DNA from: Chitinophagaceae bacterium
GTDB lineage: Bacteria; Bacteroidota; Bacteroidia; Chitinophagales; Chitinophagaceae
DNA length: 64,000 nucleotides
Direction: 5' to 3'
Assembly (NCBI GenBank): GCA_016719015.1
Contig: JADKAZ010000001.1
Coordinates: forward strand, 682,001-746,000
The position numbers were made by a program, and so were the translations under genes. The notes under the pieces are model-generated. The model was not told the origin of the DNA. It ran no database searches and saw only the letters and a program-made list of their open reading frames with translations. Shown in pieces: positions 46,030-55,375 of the stretch. Every line of letters starts with the position of its first letter. Within the stretch, counting starts at the first letter, position 1.

Positions 46030-47187
46030 TTAATTATATCCGCCATTCTCCTCCTCCGTTGTTTTTTTGGGCATTACCGCCTTCGGTTCTTTCTTTTTCT
46101 CTTCCTGCCTTGGCTTATTCTCTTTTGCCGGTGGTGGAGTATTTTTTTTATTATTCACCACTGGTTGAAGAGGTGTTTTCACAGAAGGTTTTGCAGGAGA
46201 AAGAGATTTCAAAGGGTTGGGACTACTATTTTTCTCAGGGGTAATCACTTTATCATCCTGCAGGGATGGATCGGAAGCTATGGCTGAGTCAGCTTCCAGT
46301 TTTATGATTGGAGCTACCGCTCTTATTATTGTATCATTCTCCGCTTCGATAGATTGGCGCAACAACTTTTCCACATTTTTTCTCAATTGAACGGAATCAA
46401 CTTTTGCATTACCAGCATATTTTGATGCTACTACCTGGCCTTTATATTGCACATCAATCACTTTATATTTATCAAAACCGGTTTTGCTTAATACCTGTTT
46501 ATAAAATACCATCAGCCGATGGAATTTTTTATCGATGTCCTCTCCGTTACCCAATTTTACAATATGATTACCAACCAGGGGGATCATTTCAAAGTTGTTG
46601 TCCGGGGTAATATCCACCTGTGCTACCTGTGCCATCCAGAAGGGGTTATTAATAATATAATTGGCCGTTACTTTTATATCATGTAGCAAAGCACTGTCTA
46701 CTGCTTTCATCTTTTTTCTCTCAGCATATCCAGTAAAAACAGGGACTCTTGCAGTCAACTTATCTGACAGCGGCATTTTTCTTCCAAGACTATCTATATA
46801 AAAAGAATTTCCTGCTGTTGTAAAAATCCTTGCCACCGGTTCTTTTTCTGTAACAGTGATATGCAATACGTCACGGTTATCAAAATAAAGCTCTGCGGCT
46901 TCGATCCAGGTGTTATGCTCCAGCATCAATTCCAGTTCATGCAGGTTGAAGGAGGCTATAGGTTCTCCCTTAATATTTCCTTTTGTTGCTTTTACCAGTA
47001 ACTGTTCTACATCTTTCTTATCAATAAAGAAATTGTTTTGCGCACCTTTCAGGGTGATAGTATAATCTTTACACTGACCTTTATTTTTTTTACTTATTGC
47101 TGCTAACAGCAAAGTGAGCATACCTGCCCCGATGCAGAGCCAGACTGCGATAAACAGAACTTTTTTTATGGTTGATCTTGCATTCAC
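46030..47187 (-). CDS. ftsQ: Cell division protein FtsQ-like, with Pro/Lys-rich tail
   Basis: Bitopic divisome protein. The 385 residues comprise a short cytoplasmic end, a membrane helix (about 10-30), a POTRA-like domain (about 45-115: KGAQNNFFIDKKDVEQLL, then the FNLHELE region) and a beta domain to about 260. The final 120 residues are low-complexity and rich in Pro, Lys and Ser (KTPLQPVVNNKKNTPPP), longer than usual. The start is a GTG at 47187, 3 nt after the murC stop. Assignment rests on position between murC and ftsA plus the domain pattern. Confidence 0.88.
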   Translation of the reverse strand: MNARSTIKKVLFIAVWLCIGAGMLTLLLAAISKKNKGQCKDYTITLKGAQNNFFIDKKDVEQLLVKATKGNIKGEPIASFNLHELELMLEHNTWIEAAELYFDNRDVLHITVTEKEPVARIFTTAGNSFYIDSLGRKMPLSDKLTARVPVFTGYAERKKMKAVDSALLHDIKVTANYIINNPFWMAQVAQVDITPDNNFEMIPLVGNHIVKLGNGEDIDKKFHRLMVFYKQVLSKTGFDKYKVIDVQYKGQVVASKYAGNAKVDSVQLRKNVEKLLRQSIEAENDTIIRAVAPIIKLEADSAIASDPSLQDDKVITPEKNSSPNPLKSLSPAKPSVKTPLQPVVNNKKNTPPPAKENKPRQEEKKKEPKAVMPKKTTEEENGGYN

Positions 47188-47190
47188 TCT

Positions 47191-48558
47191 TTATATATCT
47201 TTTAATTCATTTTTTATTGGTTCTATCAGCATATCAATATCACCGGCTCCAGCTGTTATCAGCACTTCTCCAAATTCCTTATTTATTGTATCTGCATATT
47301 CTTCTTTAATCCAATCCAGTAAAGCATTTTTCGACATCACACTTCTATTATCATTTTTCATCTTATGCATGATCATTTCACTACTTACTCCTTCTATCGG
47401 CAACTCCCTTGCCGGGTAGATCGGTAATAGAATGGCTTCATCTGCTAAATCCAGCACTTCGGCAAACCCATCTGCCAGGTCCCTTGTTCTGCTGTACAGG
47501 TGTGGCTGAAATATCACCGTACATTTTTTTTGTTTGAACAAGGCTTTAGCTCCATTTATCAAAGCCCTCAGCTCTTCCGGGTGGTGAGCATAATCATCAA
47601 CGAATACTAATCTTTCATTTTTAATTATATACTCAAACCTTCTCTTCACTCCTTTGAAATTTTCTACTGCGGTTTTGATCTTTTCATTTTCTATCCCTAA
47701 AGAACTGGCTACTGCAATTGCTGCAACTGCATTTTCAACATTGTGCATTCCTCCCATATTCAACCTCACATTCTCCAACCTGCTATCCTTTATTATAACA
47801 TCAAACTCATAGCTGCCATTCATCATCCGTATATTGGCTCCATATACATCAGCACTTTCATTCTGCAAGCTGTACGTCAATTGATGACCAGCCTTCAATT
47901 CCTTTCCTCTCTTTAACCCGAACTGTTTTATCAATAGTCCTTCAGGCCTTACCCGTTTACTGAAATCAATAAAGGCCTGTTCCATTGCCTCTGCCGTTCC
48001 ATATATATCCAGGTGATCAGCATCCATTGCTGTGATAATGGCCACATCCGGACTTAATTTCAAAAAGCTTCTATCGTATTCATCCGCCTCAATCACACAT
48101 ACATTTTTTTCACTGCTCCAGAAATTCGTTCCGTAATTCACCGCAATGCCACCCAAAAAAGCATTACAACCAAACCCACTGTCACGCAGCAAATGCGCCA
48201 CCATGGTAGTAATAGTTGTTTTGCCATGTGTCCCGGCGATACATATATTAAAAGAACTTTCACTTATAATCTGTAAAACATCACTTCTCTTTATCACTTT
48301 GTACCCATTACTTATGTAAAAAACCAACTCTTTGTGTTCCTCAGGTATCGCTGGTGTGTAAATAACCAGGTCCACTTTCTTAGGAATCAATTCCACATTT
48401 TCTTCATAATGAACAGCAATACCACTTGCCTCCAGTTCATTTGTCAGTACAGTTGGTGTTTTATCGTATCCACTTACTTTCACTCCGCCAGCATGAAAAA
48501 ACCTGGCAATAGCACTCATCCCAATTCCTCCGATACCGATAAAATACACTTCACTCAT
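47191..48558 (-). CDS. murC: UDP-N-acetylmuramate-L-alanine ligase
   Basis: Adds the first amino acid of the wall peptide. From the chosen ATG (48558) the protein is 455 residues: FIGIGGIGMSAIARF (6-20), the ATP loop GTHGKTT (109-115), EADEYDRSF and a C-terminal DDYAHHP. The frame stays open upstream to an ATG at 48663, but those 35 codons come from hairpin-type repeat sequence (48569-48633) and do not belong to the family, so the inner start is preferred. Gap to murG is about 150 nt. Confidence 0.96.
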   Translation of the reverse strand: MSEVYFIGIGGIGMSAIARFFHAGGVKVSGYDKTPTVLTNELEASGIAVHYEENVELIPKKVDLVIYTPAIPEEHKELVFYISNGYKVIKRSDVLQIISESSFNICIAGTHGKTTITTMVAHLLRDSGFGCNAFLGGIAVNYGTNFWSSEKNVCVIEADEYDRSFLKLSPDVAIITAMDADHLDIYGTAEAMEQAFIDFSKRVRPEGLLIKQFGLKRGKELKAGHQLTYSLQNESADVYGANIRMMNGSYEFDVIIKDSRLENVRLNMGGMHNVENAVAAIAVASSLGIENEKIKTAVENFKGVKRRFEYIIKNERLVFVDDYAHHPEELRALINGAKALFKQKKCTVIFQPHLYSRTRDLADGFAEVLDLADEAILLPIYPARELPIEGVSSEMIMHKMKNDNRSVMSKNALLDWIKEEYADTINKEFGEVLITAGAGDIDMLIEPIKNELKDI

Positions 48559-48568
48559 CTTCTCTATT

Positions 48569-48633
48569 CCCCGAAAGGGGGTATTCATAAGGACAGTATT
48601 AGTATCTCCCGTTCCCAAAGGGGAGTGAGGAGA
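48569..48633. repeat. Hairpin repeats upstream of murC
   Basis: CCCC-gaaa-GGGG at 48571-48580 (approximate arms) and a second inverted pair, CTCCC (48606-48610) with GGGAG (48621-48625). The stretch is open in the murC frame and creates a false 35-codon extension. The words resemble the CCCCCTnAAGGGGG-type repeats at 34823-34860. Confidence 0.6.
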
Positions 48634-48709
48634 TAGTTTTCTTATCGGGTATTCGCTATTCAATTGTCACATATTTTTTTCAGTATCTAAAGTCTCTCTC
48701 CAGGGACAT

Positions 48710-49798
48710 TTAGAGGGTTTTAAAAATTTCTTCCGCTATTTGCTTATCAGCATCAATGATGGCCAACGCAGCAATATTTTTTTTCAACTCCTCCTGTTTG
48801 CTTTCATCCATTGACAACTCAATGGTCATAAATACCAGTTTTTGCATCACTTCATTATCTTTTACCATCAGGGCTGCATTTTTATTCACCAGTTGCATTG
48901 CATTTACCGTTTGATGGTCTTCCGCAGCAAAAGGATAGGGTACGAATAAAACGGGCTTTTTAGCGACACATAACTCAGCAACTGTCATAGCCCCGGCACG
49001 GGCCACCACAATATCAGCTGCGGCATATGCATACTCCATCTGCGTAATAAACTCATTGACCCACACTGATTGCTTTCCATTAGCTCTCTCTTTTGCTTTT
49101 GCCGAATAAGGTTTTCCAGTTTGCCAGATAATCTGTAGCCCTGCTTTCAACAAATCATCCAACCCTTTATCGATTGCTTCATTGATCGATTTAGCTCCAA
49201 GACTGCCACCAACAACCAGCACTGTTTTTTTTGTTTCATTCAGTGAAAAAAACCGAATCCCTTCACTTCTTGTTACTGATGCACCAGCTATCGCCAACCG
49301 CACAGGGTTTCCAAGTACCAATATTTTTGTTGCCGGAAAAAATTTTTCCATTCCCCCTGTACCCGTAAAAATTTTTGTTGCATTTTTCCCCAGCATTATG
49401 TTTGCTTTTCCCGCAAAGGAATTTGACTCATGAATAAATGTTTTAATTCCCCTGGCCTGTGCAAACCGAAGCACCGGGAAGCTGGAGTATCCACCAACAC
49501 CGATGGCCGCATCCGGCTTAAATTTTTTAAAGATGGTACGGACCTGCAAAAAACTTTTTACCAACTTATAAGGCAAACCAATGTTCTTTATCAAAGAGCT
49601 TCTGCTAAAACCGGCGATATCTAATCCTTCAATTTTATATCCGGCCTGTGGCACCTTATCCATTTCCATTCTTCCCTTTGCACCCACAAATAATATTTCG
49701 ATGCTACTATCAATTTTCTTCAACGCATTGGCGATGGCGATTGCCGGGAAAATATGCCCGCCTGTTCCTCCACCTGCTATGATCACTTTCTTGCCCAT
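48710..49798 (-). CDS. murG: UDP-GlcNAc:lipid I N-acetylglucosaminyltransferase
   Basis: Makes lipid II from lipid I at the inner face of the membrane. The 362 residues (GT28 family, GT-B fold) have the N-terminal glycine loop IIAGGGTGGHIFPAIAIA, the acceptor-side segment GVGGYSSFPVL and the C-terminal donor site GGSLGAKSIN, then ARAGAMTVAEL and PYPFAAEDHQ. It starts 5 nt after the ftsW stop, as expected in the cluster. Confidence 0.97.
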   Translation of the reverse strand: MGKKVIIAGGGTGGHIFPAIAIANALKKIDSSIEILFVGAKGRMEMDKVPQAGYKIEGLDIAGFSRSSLIKNIGLPYKLVKSFLQVRTIFKKFKPDAAIGVGGYSSFPVLRFAQARGIKTFIHESNSFAGKANIMLGKNATKIFTGTGGMEKFFPATKILVLGNPVRLAIAGASVTRSEGIRFFSLNETKKTVLVVGGSLGAKSINEAIDKGLDDLLKAGLQIIWQTGKPYSAKAKERANGKQSVWVNEFITQMEYAYAAADIVVARAGAMTVAELCVAKKPVLFVPYPFAAEDHQTVNAMQLVNKNAALMVKDNEVMQKLVFMTIELSMDESKQEELKKNIAALAIIDADKQIAEEIFKTL

Positions 49799-49802
49799 GC
49801 AC

Positions 49803-51074
49803 TTATTTTACTACTTCTGCTGCAGCCTTCCCTTCCAGCTGCTCCACATTTCTTGACACACTTAATATAATACCGATCGCCAGGCAAGTGAATATGAAAC
49901 TTGTTCCTCCCATACTTACTAATGGCAGTGTAACACCAGTTACCGGGAATAAATTCACCGTAACCGCCATATTAGCTACTGCCTGAATAGCCAGTGTAAA
50001 GCTTAATCCTAATGCGAGAAATGCACCAAAAGCAAAAGGGCATCGTTTGTAAATTCTTATACAGCGATATAAGAACACCAGGTAAATAAACATAATGAAT
50101 GCTCCTCCCACTAAGCCGTATTCTTCTATAATAATTGCATAAATGAAATCATTATATGCCTGCGGCAAATAATCCCTTGTGGTACTGTTACCAGGCCCCA
50201 CACCAAATACACCACCCTTAGCTATAGCAATTTTTGCCTGGTTTACCTGGTAAGCATCACTGTTAATATCATCCCGGCTACCATAAATAAAGCTTTCCAT
50301 CCTCCCAATCCAGGTATCAACACGGCCAAATAAAGTAGATGAAGATTTTGTTGTTGCAACGACGGCATCCTCACTTTTTTCTTTTCCATGCCTGATTACT
50401 GCCGCTGAAATAAGAAATACAATTGGTATCAGAGCAACTCCGATTGTTATTAATATATGCCTTGTACTTACACGACCGATAAACATCAGTAACAAACAAC
50501 TGGCACCCAATAATAATGCAGTTGATAAATTAGCTGGTGCAATTAATGCACAAGTAACTACAACGGGAGCCAGTATTGGCAAATACCCTTTTTTAAAATC
50601 CTTGATAACATCCTGCTTCTTGCTAATTAATCTTGCGAGGTACATGAATAAGGCTAACCTGGCAAAATCAGACGTCTGCATTGTCATATTAATTAATGGC
50701 AAACGGATCCAACGGCTTCCTTCATTCATCTTCACTCCAAAGAATAATGTATAAAACAGTAACGGCAATGAAATCAGGAATGCAATTTTGGCTGCCTTTG
50801 AATAAAATGTATAGTTAACAAGGTGAGCAAAATAAATAACCATAATACCCGCCAGGATAAAGGCGATCTGTTTGAAAAGATAGATTTCCGTATTGCCCCT
50901 GTAATTTTTATAGGCCAACGAACCGGTCGCACTGTAAACAGCCAGCAATGAAACTAATGTAAGCAACACCACGAGTGCCCAAATAACCCTATCTCCCTTT
51001 GTCTTACTGATAAGGTTATTTGCGTTGAAAGTGTTTTTCAACCCGCCAAGTCCTATGTCTCTTGTAGCTTCCAT
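49803..51074 (-). CDS. ftsW: Septal peptidoglycan polymerase FtsW
   Basis: SEDS-family glycosyltransferase that polymerises lipid II together with FtsI at the septum. The 423 residues have about 10 membrane helices and family motifs: RWIRLPL after the fourth helix, the loop GVGPGNSTTRDYLPQAYNDFI-like segment near residue 290 (with the catalytic Asp before it), and VTGVTLPLVSMGGTSF near the C-terminus. An N-terminal extension of about 25 residues precedes the first helix. It starts 3 nt after the murD stop. Confidence 0.95.
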   Translation of the reverse strand: MEATRDIGLGGLKNTFNANNLISKTKGDRVIWALVVLLTLVSLLAVYSATGSLAYKNYRGNTEIYLFKQIAFILAGIMVIYFAHLVNYTFYSKAAKIAFLISLPLLFYTLFFGVKMNEGSRWIRLPLINMTMQTSDFARLALFMYLARLISKKQDVIKDFKKGYLPILAPVVVTCALIAPANLSTALLLGASCLLLMFIGRVSTRHILITIGVALIPIVFLISAAVIRHGKEKSEDAVVATTKSSSTLFGRVDTWIGRMESFIYGSRDDINSDAYQVNQAKIAIAKGGVFGVGPGNSTTRDYLPQAYNDFIYAIIIEEYGLVGGAFIMFIYLVFLYRCIRIYKRCPFAFGAFLALGLSFTLAIQAVANMAVTVNLFPVTGVTLPLVSMGGTSFIFTCLAIGIILSVSRNVEQLEGKAAAEVVK

Positions 51075-51076
51075 TA

Positions 51077-52417
51077 TTATAGTTCTTTCACTACTTGTTT
51101 GAATTGGTTACCTCTGTCTTCATAATTTTTGAATAAATCAAAACTTGCACAGGCCGGACTTAATAGTACTACATCACCTTTAGCGGCAAAATGAAAAGCC
51201 GCATGGACTGCTTCTGCCGCTGTTGATGTGTTGACAATGGTACCCATGGTGTTGCCAAATGCTTCATGAATTTTTCTGTTGTCCGTTCCAAGACAAATAA
51301 TTGCTTTCACTTTTTCTTTTACTAATTCCTCTATCAGTGAATAATCATTCCCCTTATCTATACCACCGAGTATTAAAACAGTTGGCTTTGTCATACTCTC
51401 CAATGCATACCAGGTAGAGTTAACATTTGTGGCCTTACTGTCATTAATAAATTCCACGCCTCTAACAGTGGCTACATGTTCCATCCTGTGTTCCAGGCTC
51501 TGGAAATTCTGCACAGCATCCCGGATTTTATCCTTACGGATATCCAAGGTTGTAGCAGCTACGCAGGCTGCCATAGTATTATACTGATTGTGCTTCCCTT
51601 TTAAAGCAAAATCAAATACACTCATATTGGTAAAATCCTGTCCTGTTCTTACGTACATGTCCCCGTCTTTAATAAAGGCTCCGTTTGGCAGTTCTCTTTT
51701 CATACTTATTGGCAGTTGGTTAGATTGAATATTGAATTTGTTTAGATATTTCATAGTTACTTCATCATCGGCGCAGTAGATGAAATAGTCACCTGGCTGC
51801 TGGTTCATAGCAATTCTAAATTTGCTGTTGATATAATTTTCAAATTTGTAATCGTAACGGTCCAGGTGATCTTCAGTTATATTCACCAGGATAGCAATAT
51901 CTGGTCTGAATGTTTTGATATCATCTAACTGGAAACTACTGACCTCTACTATGTATAAAGGCTTTGGATCTACTGCAACCTGTTTGGCGAATGAATCACC
52001 GATATTTCCTACCAGTGCACAATCAAGGCCGGCCGTTTTACAGATATGATAAGTCAATGCGGTGGTGGTTGTTTTTCCATTGCTGCCTGTAATGGCAATT
52101 ATTTTACTGTTGCCTTTGAACCGGTAGGCCAGCTCCACTTCACTGATGATATCAATTCCTTTTGCCCGTATCTTTTTTACAATTGCTGCTTTTTCAGGTA
52201 TGCCCGGGCTTTTCATCACTTCATCAGCATTCAGAATTTTCTCTTCTGAATGCTGCCCTTCTTCGAAATCAATACCTGAAAGCATCAACTCGTTACGATA
52301 CTCATCTTTCAAAGAACTTCCATCAGAAAGGAATACGTCATATCCCTGTTGCTTCGCCAGCAGTGCGGCACCCACACCACTTTCACCTCCTCCCAATATG
52401 ACAAACCTTTTACCCAT
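51077..52417 (-). CDS. murD: UDP-N-acetylmuramoylalanine-D-glutamate ligase
   Basis: Adds D-glutamate to the wall precursor. From the ATG at 52417 the protein is 446 residues, with GGGESGVGAALLAK (9-22), the ATP loop GSNGKTT (111-117), NITEDHLDRYD and the DSKATN motif (INDSKATNVNST). A TTG two codons upstream (52423) is less likely. The 155-nt gap to mraY contains a dyad (52428-52444) just before the start, possibly in the leader. Confidence 0.96.
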   Translation of the reverse strand: MGKRFVILGGGESGVGAALLAKQQGYDVFLSDGSSLKDEYRNELMLSGIDFEEGQHSEEKILNADEVMKSPGIPEKAAIVKKIRAKGIDIISEVELAYRFKGNSKIIAITGSNGKTTTTALTYHICKTAGLDCALVGNIGDSFAKQVAVDPKPLYIVEVSSFQLDDIKTFRPDIAILVNITEDHLDRYDYKFENYINSKFRIAMNQQPGDYFIYCADDEVTMKYLNKFNIQSNQLPISMKRELPNGAFIKDGDMYVRTGQDFTNMSVFDFALKGKHNQYNTMAACVAATTLDIRKDKIRDAVQNFQSLEHRMEHVATVRGVEFINDSKATNVNSTWYALESMTKPTVLILGGIDKGNDYSLIEELVKEKVKAIICLGTDNRKIHEAFGNTMGTIVNTSTAAEAVHAAFHFAAKGDVVLLSPACASFDLFKNYEDRGNQFKQVVKEL

Positions 52418-52427
52418 GGTCAATAAT

Positions 52428-52444
52428 CCGTGTACGGAACACGG
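52428..52444. repeat. Dyad before murD
   Basis: CCGTGT and ACACGG around a 5-nt centre, 11 nt upstream of the murD start. The stem would lie in any mRNA reading through from mraY and could affect murD translation. There is no T tract, so it is not a terminator. Confidence 0.4.
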
Positions 52445-52572
52445 CTCTTCACAAGTATTGGACTTTCAAATACAACTGCACCACAATTCGATTGGATCAG
52501 AACATTCGTCTTCAACAGGTCTTGGATTATGGGTTTTCCAGTAATATTTTCTCAACAACAATTAGTAATGAC

Positions 52573-53850
52573 TTACCTCAACTTCAGTGTAACGATACTT
52601 AATACAACCAGCAACACTGTCACTATCCAAAACCTCGTTACAATCTTTACTTCATGATACCCCTTCACCTGGTAATGATGATGAAGCGGTGCCTTCAAAA
52701 AAACTCTTCTTCCTATTCCAAATCTTCTTTTTGTGTATTTGAAATAACCTACCTGCAACATCACACTCAGTGTTTCCACGAAAAACACACCACAGAAAAT
52801 CGGCAACAACAATTCTTTATGAACTATAATGGCCAGCGATGCAATAATTCCTCCCAATGTCAAACTACCCGTATCTCCCATAAAAATTTGCGCCGGGTAT
52901 GAGTTGTACCACAAGAATCCAATACAAGCCCCAATCATTGCTGCAATAAAAATGGACAGTTCACCCAGGTTCGGTATGTACATAATGTTGAGATAATCGG
53001 CAAAAACCAGGTTACCACTTGCATAAGCGAATATGCCGAGCAATACGCCAATGATTGCTGATGTTCCGGTTGCTAATCCATCTAACCCATCCGTCAGGTT
53101 TGAACCATTTGATACAGCCGTGATAATAAAAATCACCACCAATATGTAAAGAACCCATGTATAATCTCTCCACGAAGCCGGCAACAATTTTGAGTAATTA
53201 AACTCATGATTTTTTACAAATGGAATCGTTGTCAGCGGCGTCTTCGTTTCGGTAAAATATTTCGTTGTACCATTCACCTGTTTTGCAAAGACCGTTGAAT
53301 CAGTTGAAGCTGGTTTACCGATAAACTCCCGCCAGATTTTTACATCACTGTTGAAGTAAAGTGTGGCTCCCACTATAATCCCCAATCCCACCTGTCCGAG
53401 AATCTTAAACCACCCTGCCAATCCATCTTTTCCGCTCTTTGTATATTTCTCTCCTTTTTGCTGAGCATCTCTCTTCCCTTTCCATTTCAAATAATCATCA
53501 ATAAAACCAATAATGCCCATCCACACCGTACTTATCAGCATCAACTGCACATATACTTTTGTCAGATCAGCCAGCAACAACGTAGGAATAAGAATAGCCA
53601 GGATGATGATGATACCACCCATTGTCGGGGTACCTTTCTTTTTCTCCTCACCCGGTAATCCTTCTTCCCGTATACTTTCCCCAATCTGTTTTTTCTGTAA
53701 GAACTTAATTAATTTTTTTCCATAAAACGTTGTTATAAACAACGACAACAAGACCGCCAGTAACAATCGAAAAGTGATAAATTCAAAGAGTCGGCTTCCA
53801 GGGAACTTTATTCCTTCACTATTCAGCCAATCAAATAAGTGATACAGCAT
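52573..53850 (-). CDS. mraY: Phospho-N-acetylmuramoyl-pentapeptide transferase
   Basis: Transfers the UDP-MurNAc-pentapeptide to undecaprenyl phosphate, giving lipid I. The 425 residues have about 10 helices and the motifs KKGTPTMGGI (cytoplasmic loop 1), FIDDYLK (aspartates of the active site), NLTDGLDGLATGTS and FMGDTGSLTLGG, plus HHHYQ near the end. A periplasmic insertion of about 60 residues (about 185-245) is larger than in enterobacteria but usual for this phylum. Confidence 0.97.
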   Translation of the reverse strand: MLYHLFDWLNSEGIKFPGSRLFEFITFRLLLAVLLSLFITTFYGKKLIKFLQKKQIGESIREEGLPGEEKKKGTPTMGGIIIILAILIPTLLLADLTKVYVQLMLISTVWMGIIGFIDDYLKWKGKRDAQQKGEKYTKSGKDGLAGWFKILGQVGLGIIVGATLYFNSDVKIWREFIGKPASTDSTVFAKQVNGTTKYFTETKTPLTTIPFVKNHEFNYSKLLPASWRDYTWVLYILVVIFIITAVSNGSNLTDGLDGLATGTSAIIGVLLGIFAYASGNLVFADYLNIMYIPNLGELSIFIAAMIGACIGFLWYNSYPAQIFMGDTGSLTLGGIIASLAIIVHKELLLPIFCGVFFVETLSVMLQVGYFKYTKRRFGIGRRVFLKAPLHHHYQVKGYHEVKIVTRFWIVTVLLVVLSIVTLKLR

Positions 53851-53870
53851 TCTGGTTATTGGTTATCTTA

Positions 53871-55337
53871 TTATTTATCTAACAGTTCGAAAAATTCTTT
53901 TACTATTTCCTTATCGTCAAAATGGCTTCTTACTCCTTTTATTTCCTGGTACTTTTCATGTCCTTTTCCGGCAACCAGTATTATATCTTCCGGCTTCGCT
54001 AAACTTATTGCCGTTTTTATTGCCTCCTTCCTGTCAACGATTGAGATATACTTTCTTTTAGCTGCTGCACTCAACCCTTCTTCCATATCTTTTATTATCT
54101 GTGCCGGATCTTCGCTTCTCGGATTGTCGCTGGTAAAAATCACTTTATCACTATGCTCACAAGCTGCTGCTGCCATCACTGGTCGTTTTGTTCTGTCTCT
54201 GTCTCCACCGCAACCCACCACCGTTATTACCTGTTCAAATCCTTTCTTCAATTTTTTAATCGTAGCCAGCACATTTAGTAAAGCATCTGGTGTGTGTGCA
54301 TAATCTACAATCGCAATCACTTTATCTTTTGCTGAAACCATATAATCAAATCTTCCTTCAGCCCCGGTAAGTATACTCATCGCTGTCAGCACTTCCTGTT
54401 TCTCTTCTCCTAAACAAACCGCTGTACCAAATACTGCCAGCAGGTTATACGCATTGAATTCGCCAATCAACCTGAAATGCACTTCCACATCATTTACAAT
54501 CATCATCAAACCACTCAGGCTGTTATCCAGAATCTTTCCTTTGAATTCTGCAACCGTTTTCAAACTGTAGTAGAATTTCTTTGCACTGGTATTCTGCAGC
54601 ATCACCGTTCCTCTTTTGTCATCTGCATTGCTGATGGCAAATGCTGAGGATGATAAAGAATCAAAGAAGGCTTTCTTTACCCGGATATATTCATCAAATG
54701 TTTGATGATAGTCCAGGTGGTCATGTGTAATGTTGCTGAAAACTCCACCTGCATATTGCAAACCTGTTACCCGATGCTGGTGTATAGCATGTGAACTTGT
54801 TTCCATGAACACATGTGTACATCCTTCATTCACCATCTGACTTAACAATTGGTTAAGACTAATGGCATCCGGTGTGGTATGCGTTGCAGGCACTACAGTT
54901 AAACCAATCTGGTTTTCCACAGTGCTAAGTAATCCGCATTTATATCCCAATCTTGTAAAGAGCTTGAATAATAATGTCGCAATAGTTGTCTTACCGTTTG
55001 TTCCTGTTACTCCCACCAGTTTTATTTTCTCTGATGGCCTACCGAAAAAATTATTCGCCATATAGGCAGCAGCACTTCCACTATTTTCTACCTGCACATA
55101 AGTGAGTCGGGAGTCCGGAGTCGGGAGCCCTGATTCCTCATACACAATTACCACTGCTCCATTCTCAATTGCTTTTTCAATGAACTGATGACCGTCTGCT
55201 GCTACTCCTTTTACCGCTATAAATACTGCACCCGGTTTTATCTTTCTCGAATCAATTTGTATATCATTCACTTCAACCGATGTATTTCCCGCCACCGACC
55301 TGATCGCTACCTTATATAATACATCTTGCAATAACAC
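53871..55337 (-). CDS. murE: UDP-MurNAc-tripeptide synthetase, mDAP-adding
   Basis: Adds the third residue of the wall peptide. The 488 residues start at a GTG (55337). Motifs: ATP loop GTNGKTT (112-118), THDHLDYH, the carbamylated lysine region (VKKAFF), and DNPRSEDP, which specifies meso-diaminopimelate. Residues 67-78 (EESGLPTPDSRL) are encoded by a heptamer array; this is a variable turn between the first domain and the strand LTYVQVENS. Gap to mraY is 20 nt. Confidence 0.96.
   Translation of the reverse strand: MLLQDVLYKVAIRSVAGNTSVEVNDIQIDSRKIKPGAVFIAVKGVAADGHQFIEKAIENGAVVIVYEESGLPTPDSRLTYVQVENSGSAAAYMANNFFGRPSEKIKLVGVTGTNGKTTIATLLFKLFTRLGYKCGLLSTVENQIGLTVVPATHTTPDAISLNQLLSQMVNEGCTHVFMETSSHAIHQHRVTGLQYAGGVFSNITHDHLDYHQTFDEYIRVKKAFFDSLSSSAFAISNADDKRGTVMLQNTSAKKFYYSLKTVAEFKGKILDNSLSGLMMIVNDVEVHFRLIGEFNAYNLLAVFGTAVCLGEEKQEVLTAMSILTGAEGRFDYMVSAKDKVIAIVDYAHTPDALLNVLATIKKLKKGFEQVITVVGCGGDRDRTKRPVMAAAACEHSDKVIFTSDNPRSEDPAQIIKDMEEGLSAAAKRKYISIVDRKEAIKTAISLAKPEDIILVAGKGHEKYQEIKGVRSHFDDKEIVKEFFELLDK
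55104..55138. repeat. In-frame heptamer array in murE
   Basis: Five 7-nt units: GAGTCGG, then GAGTCCG, then GAGTCGG, then GAGCCCT, then GATTCCT. Translated on the other strand as EESGLPTPDSR. Array length is 35 nt, the same as the metG array and the third uvrA array. Confidence 0.75.
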
Positions 55338-55375
55338 GATAACAACAAACTTTAAACTTCAATCTAAAAACTTTC

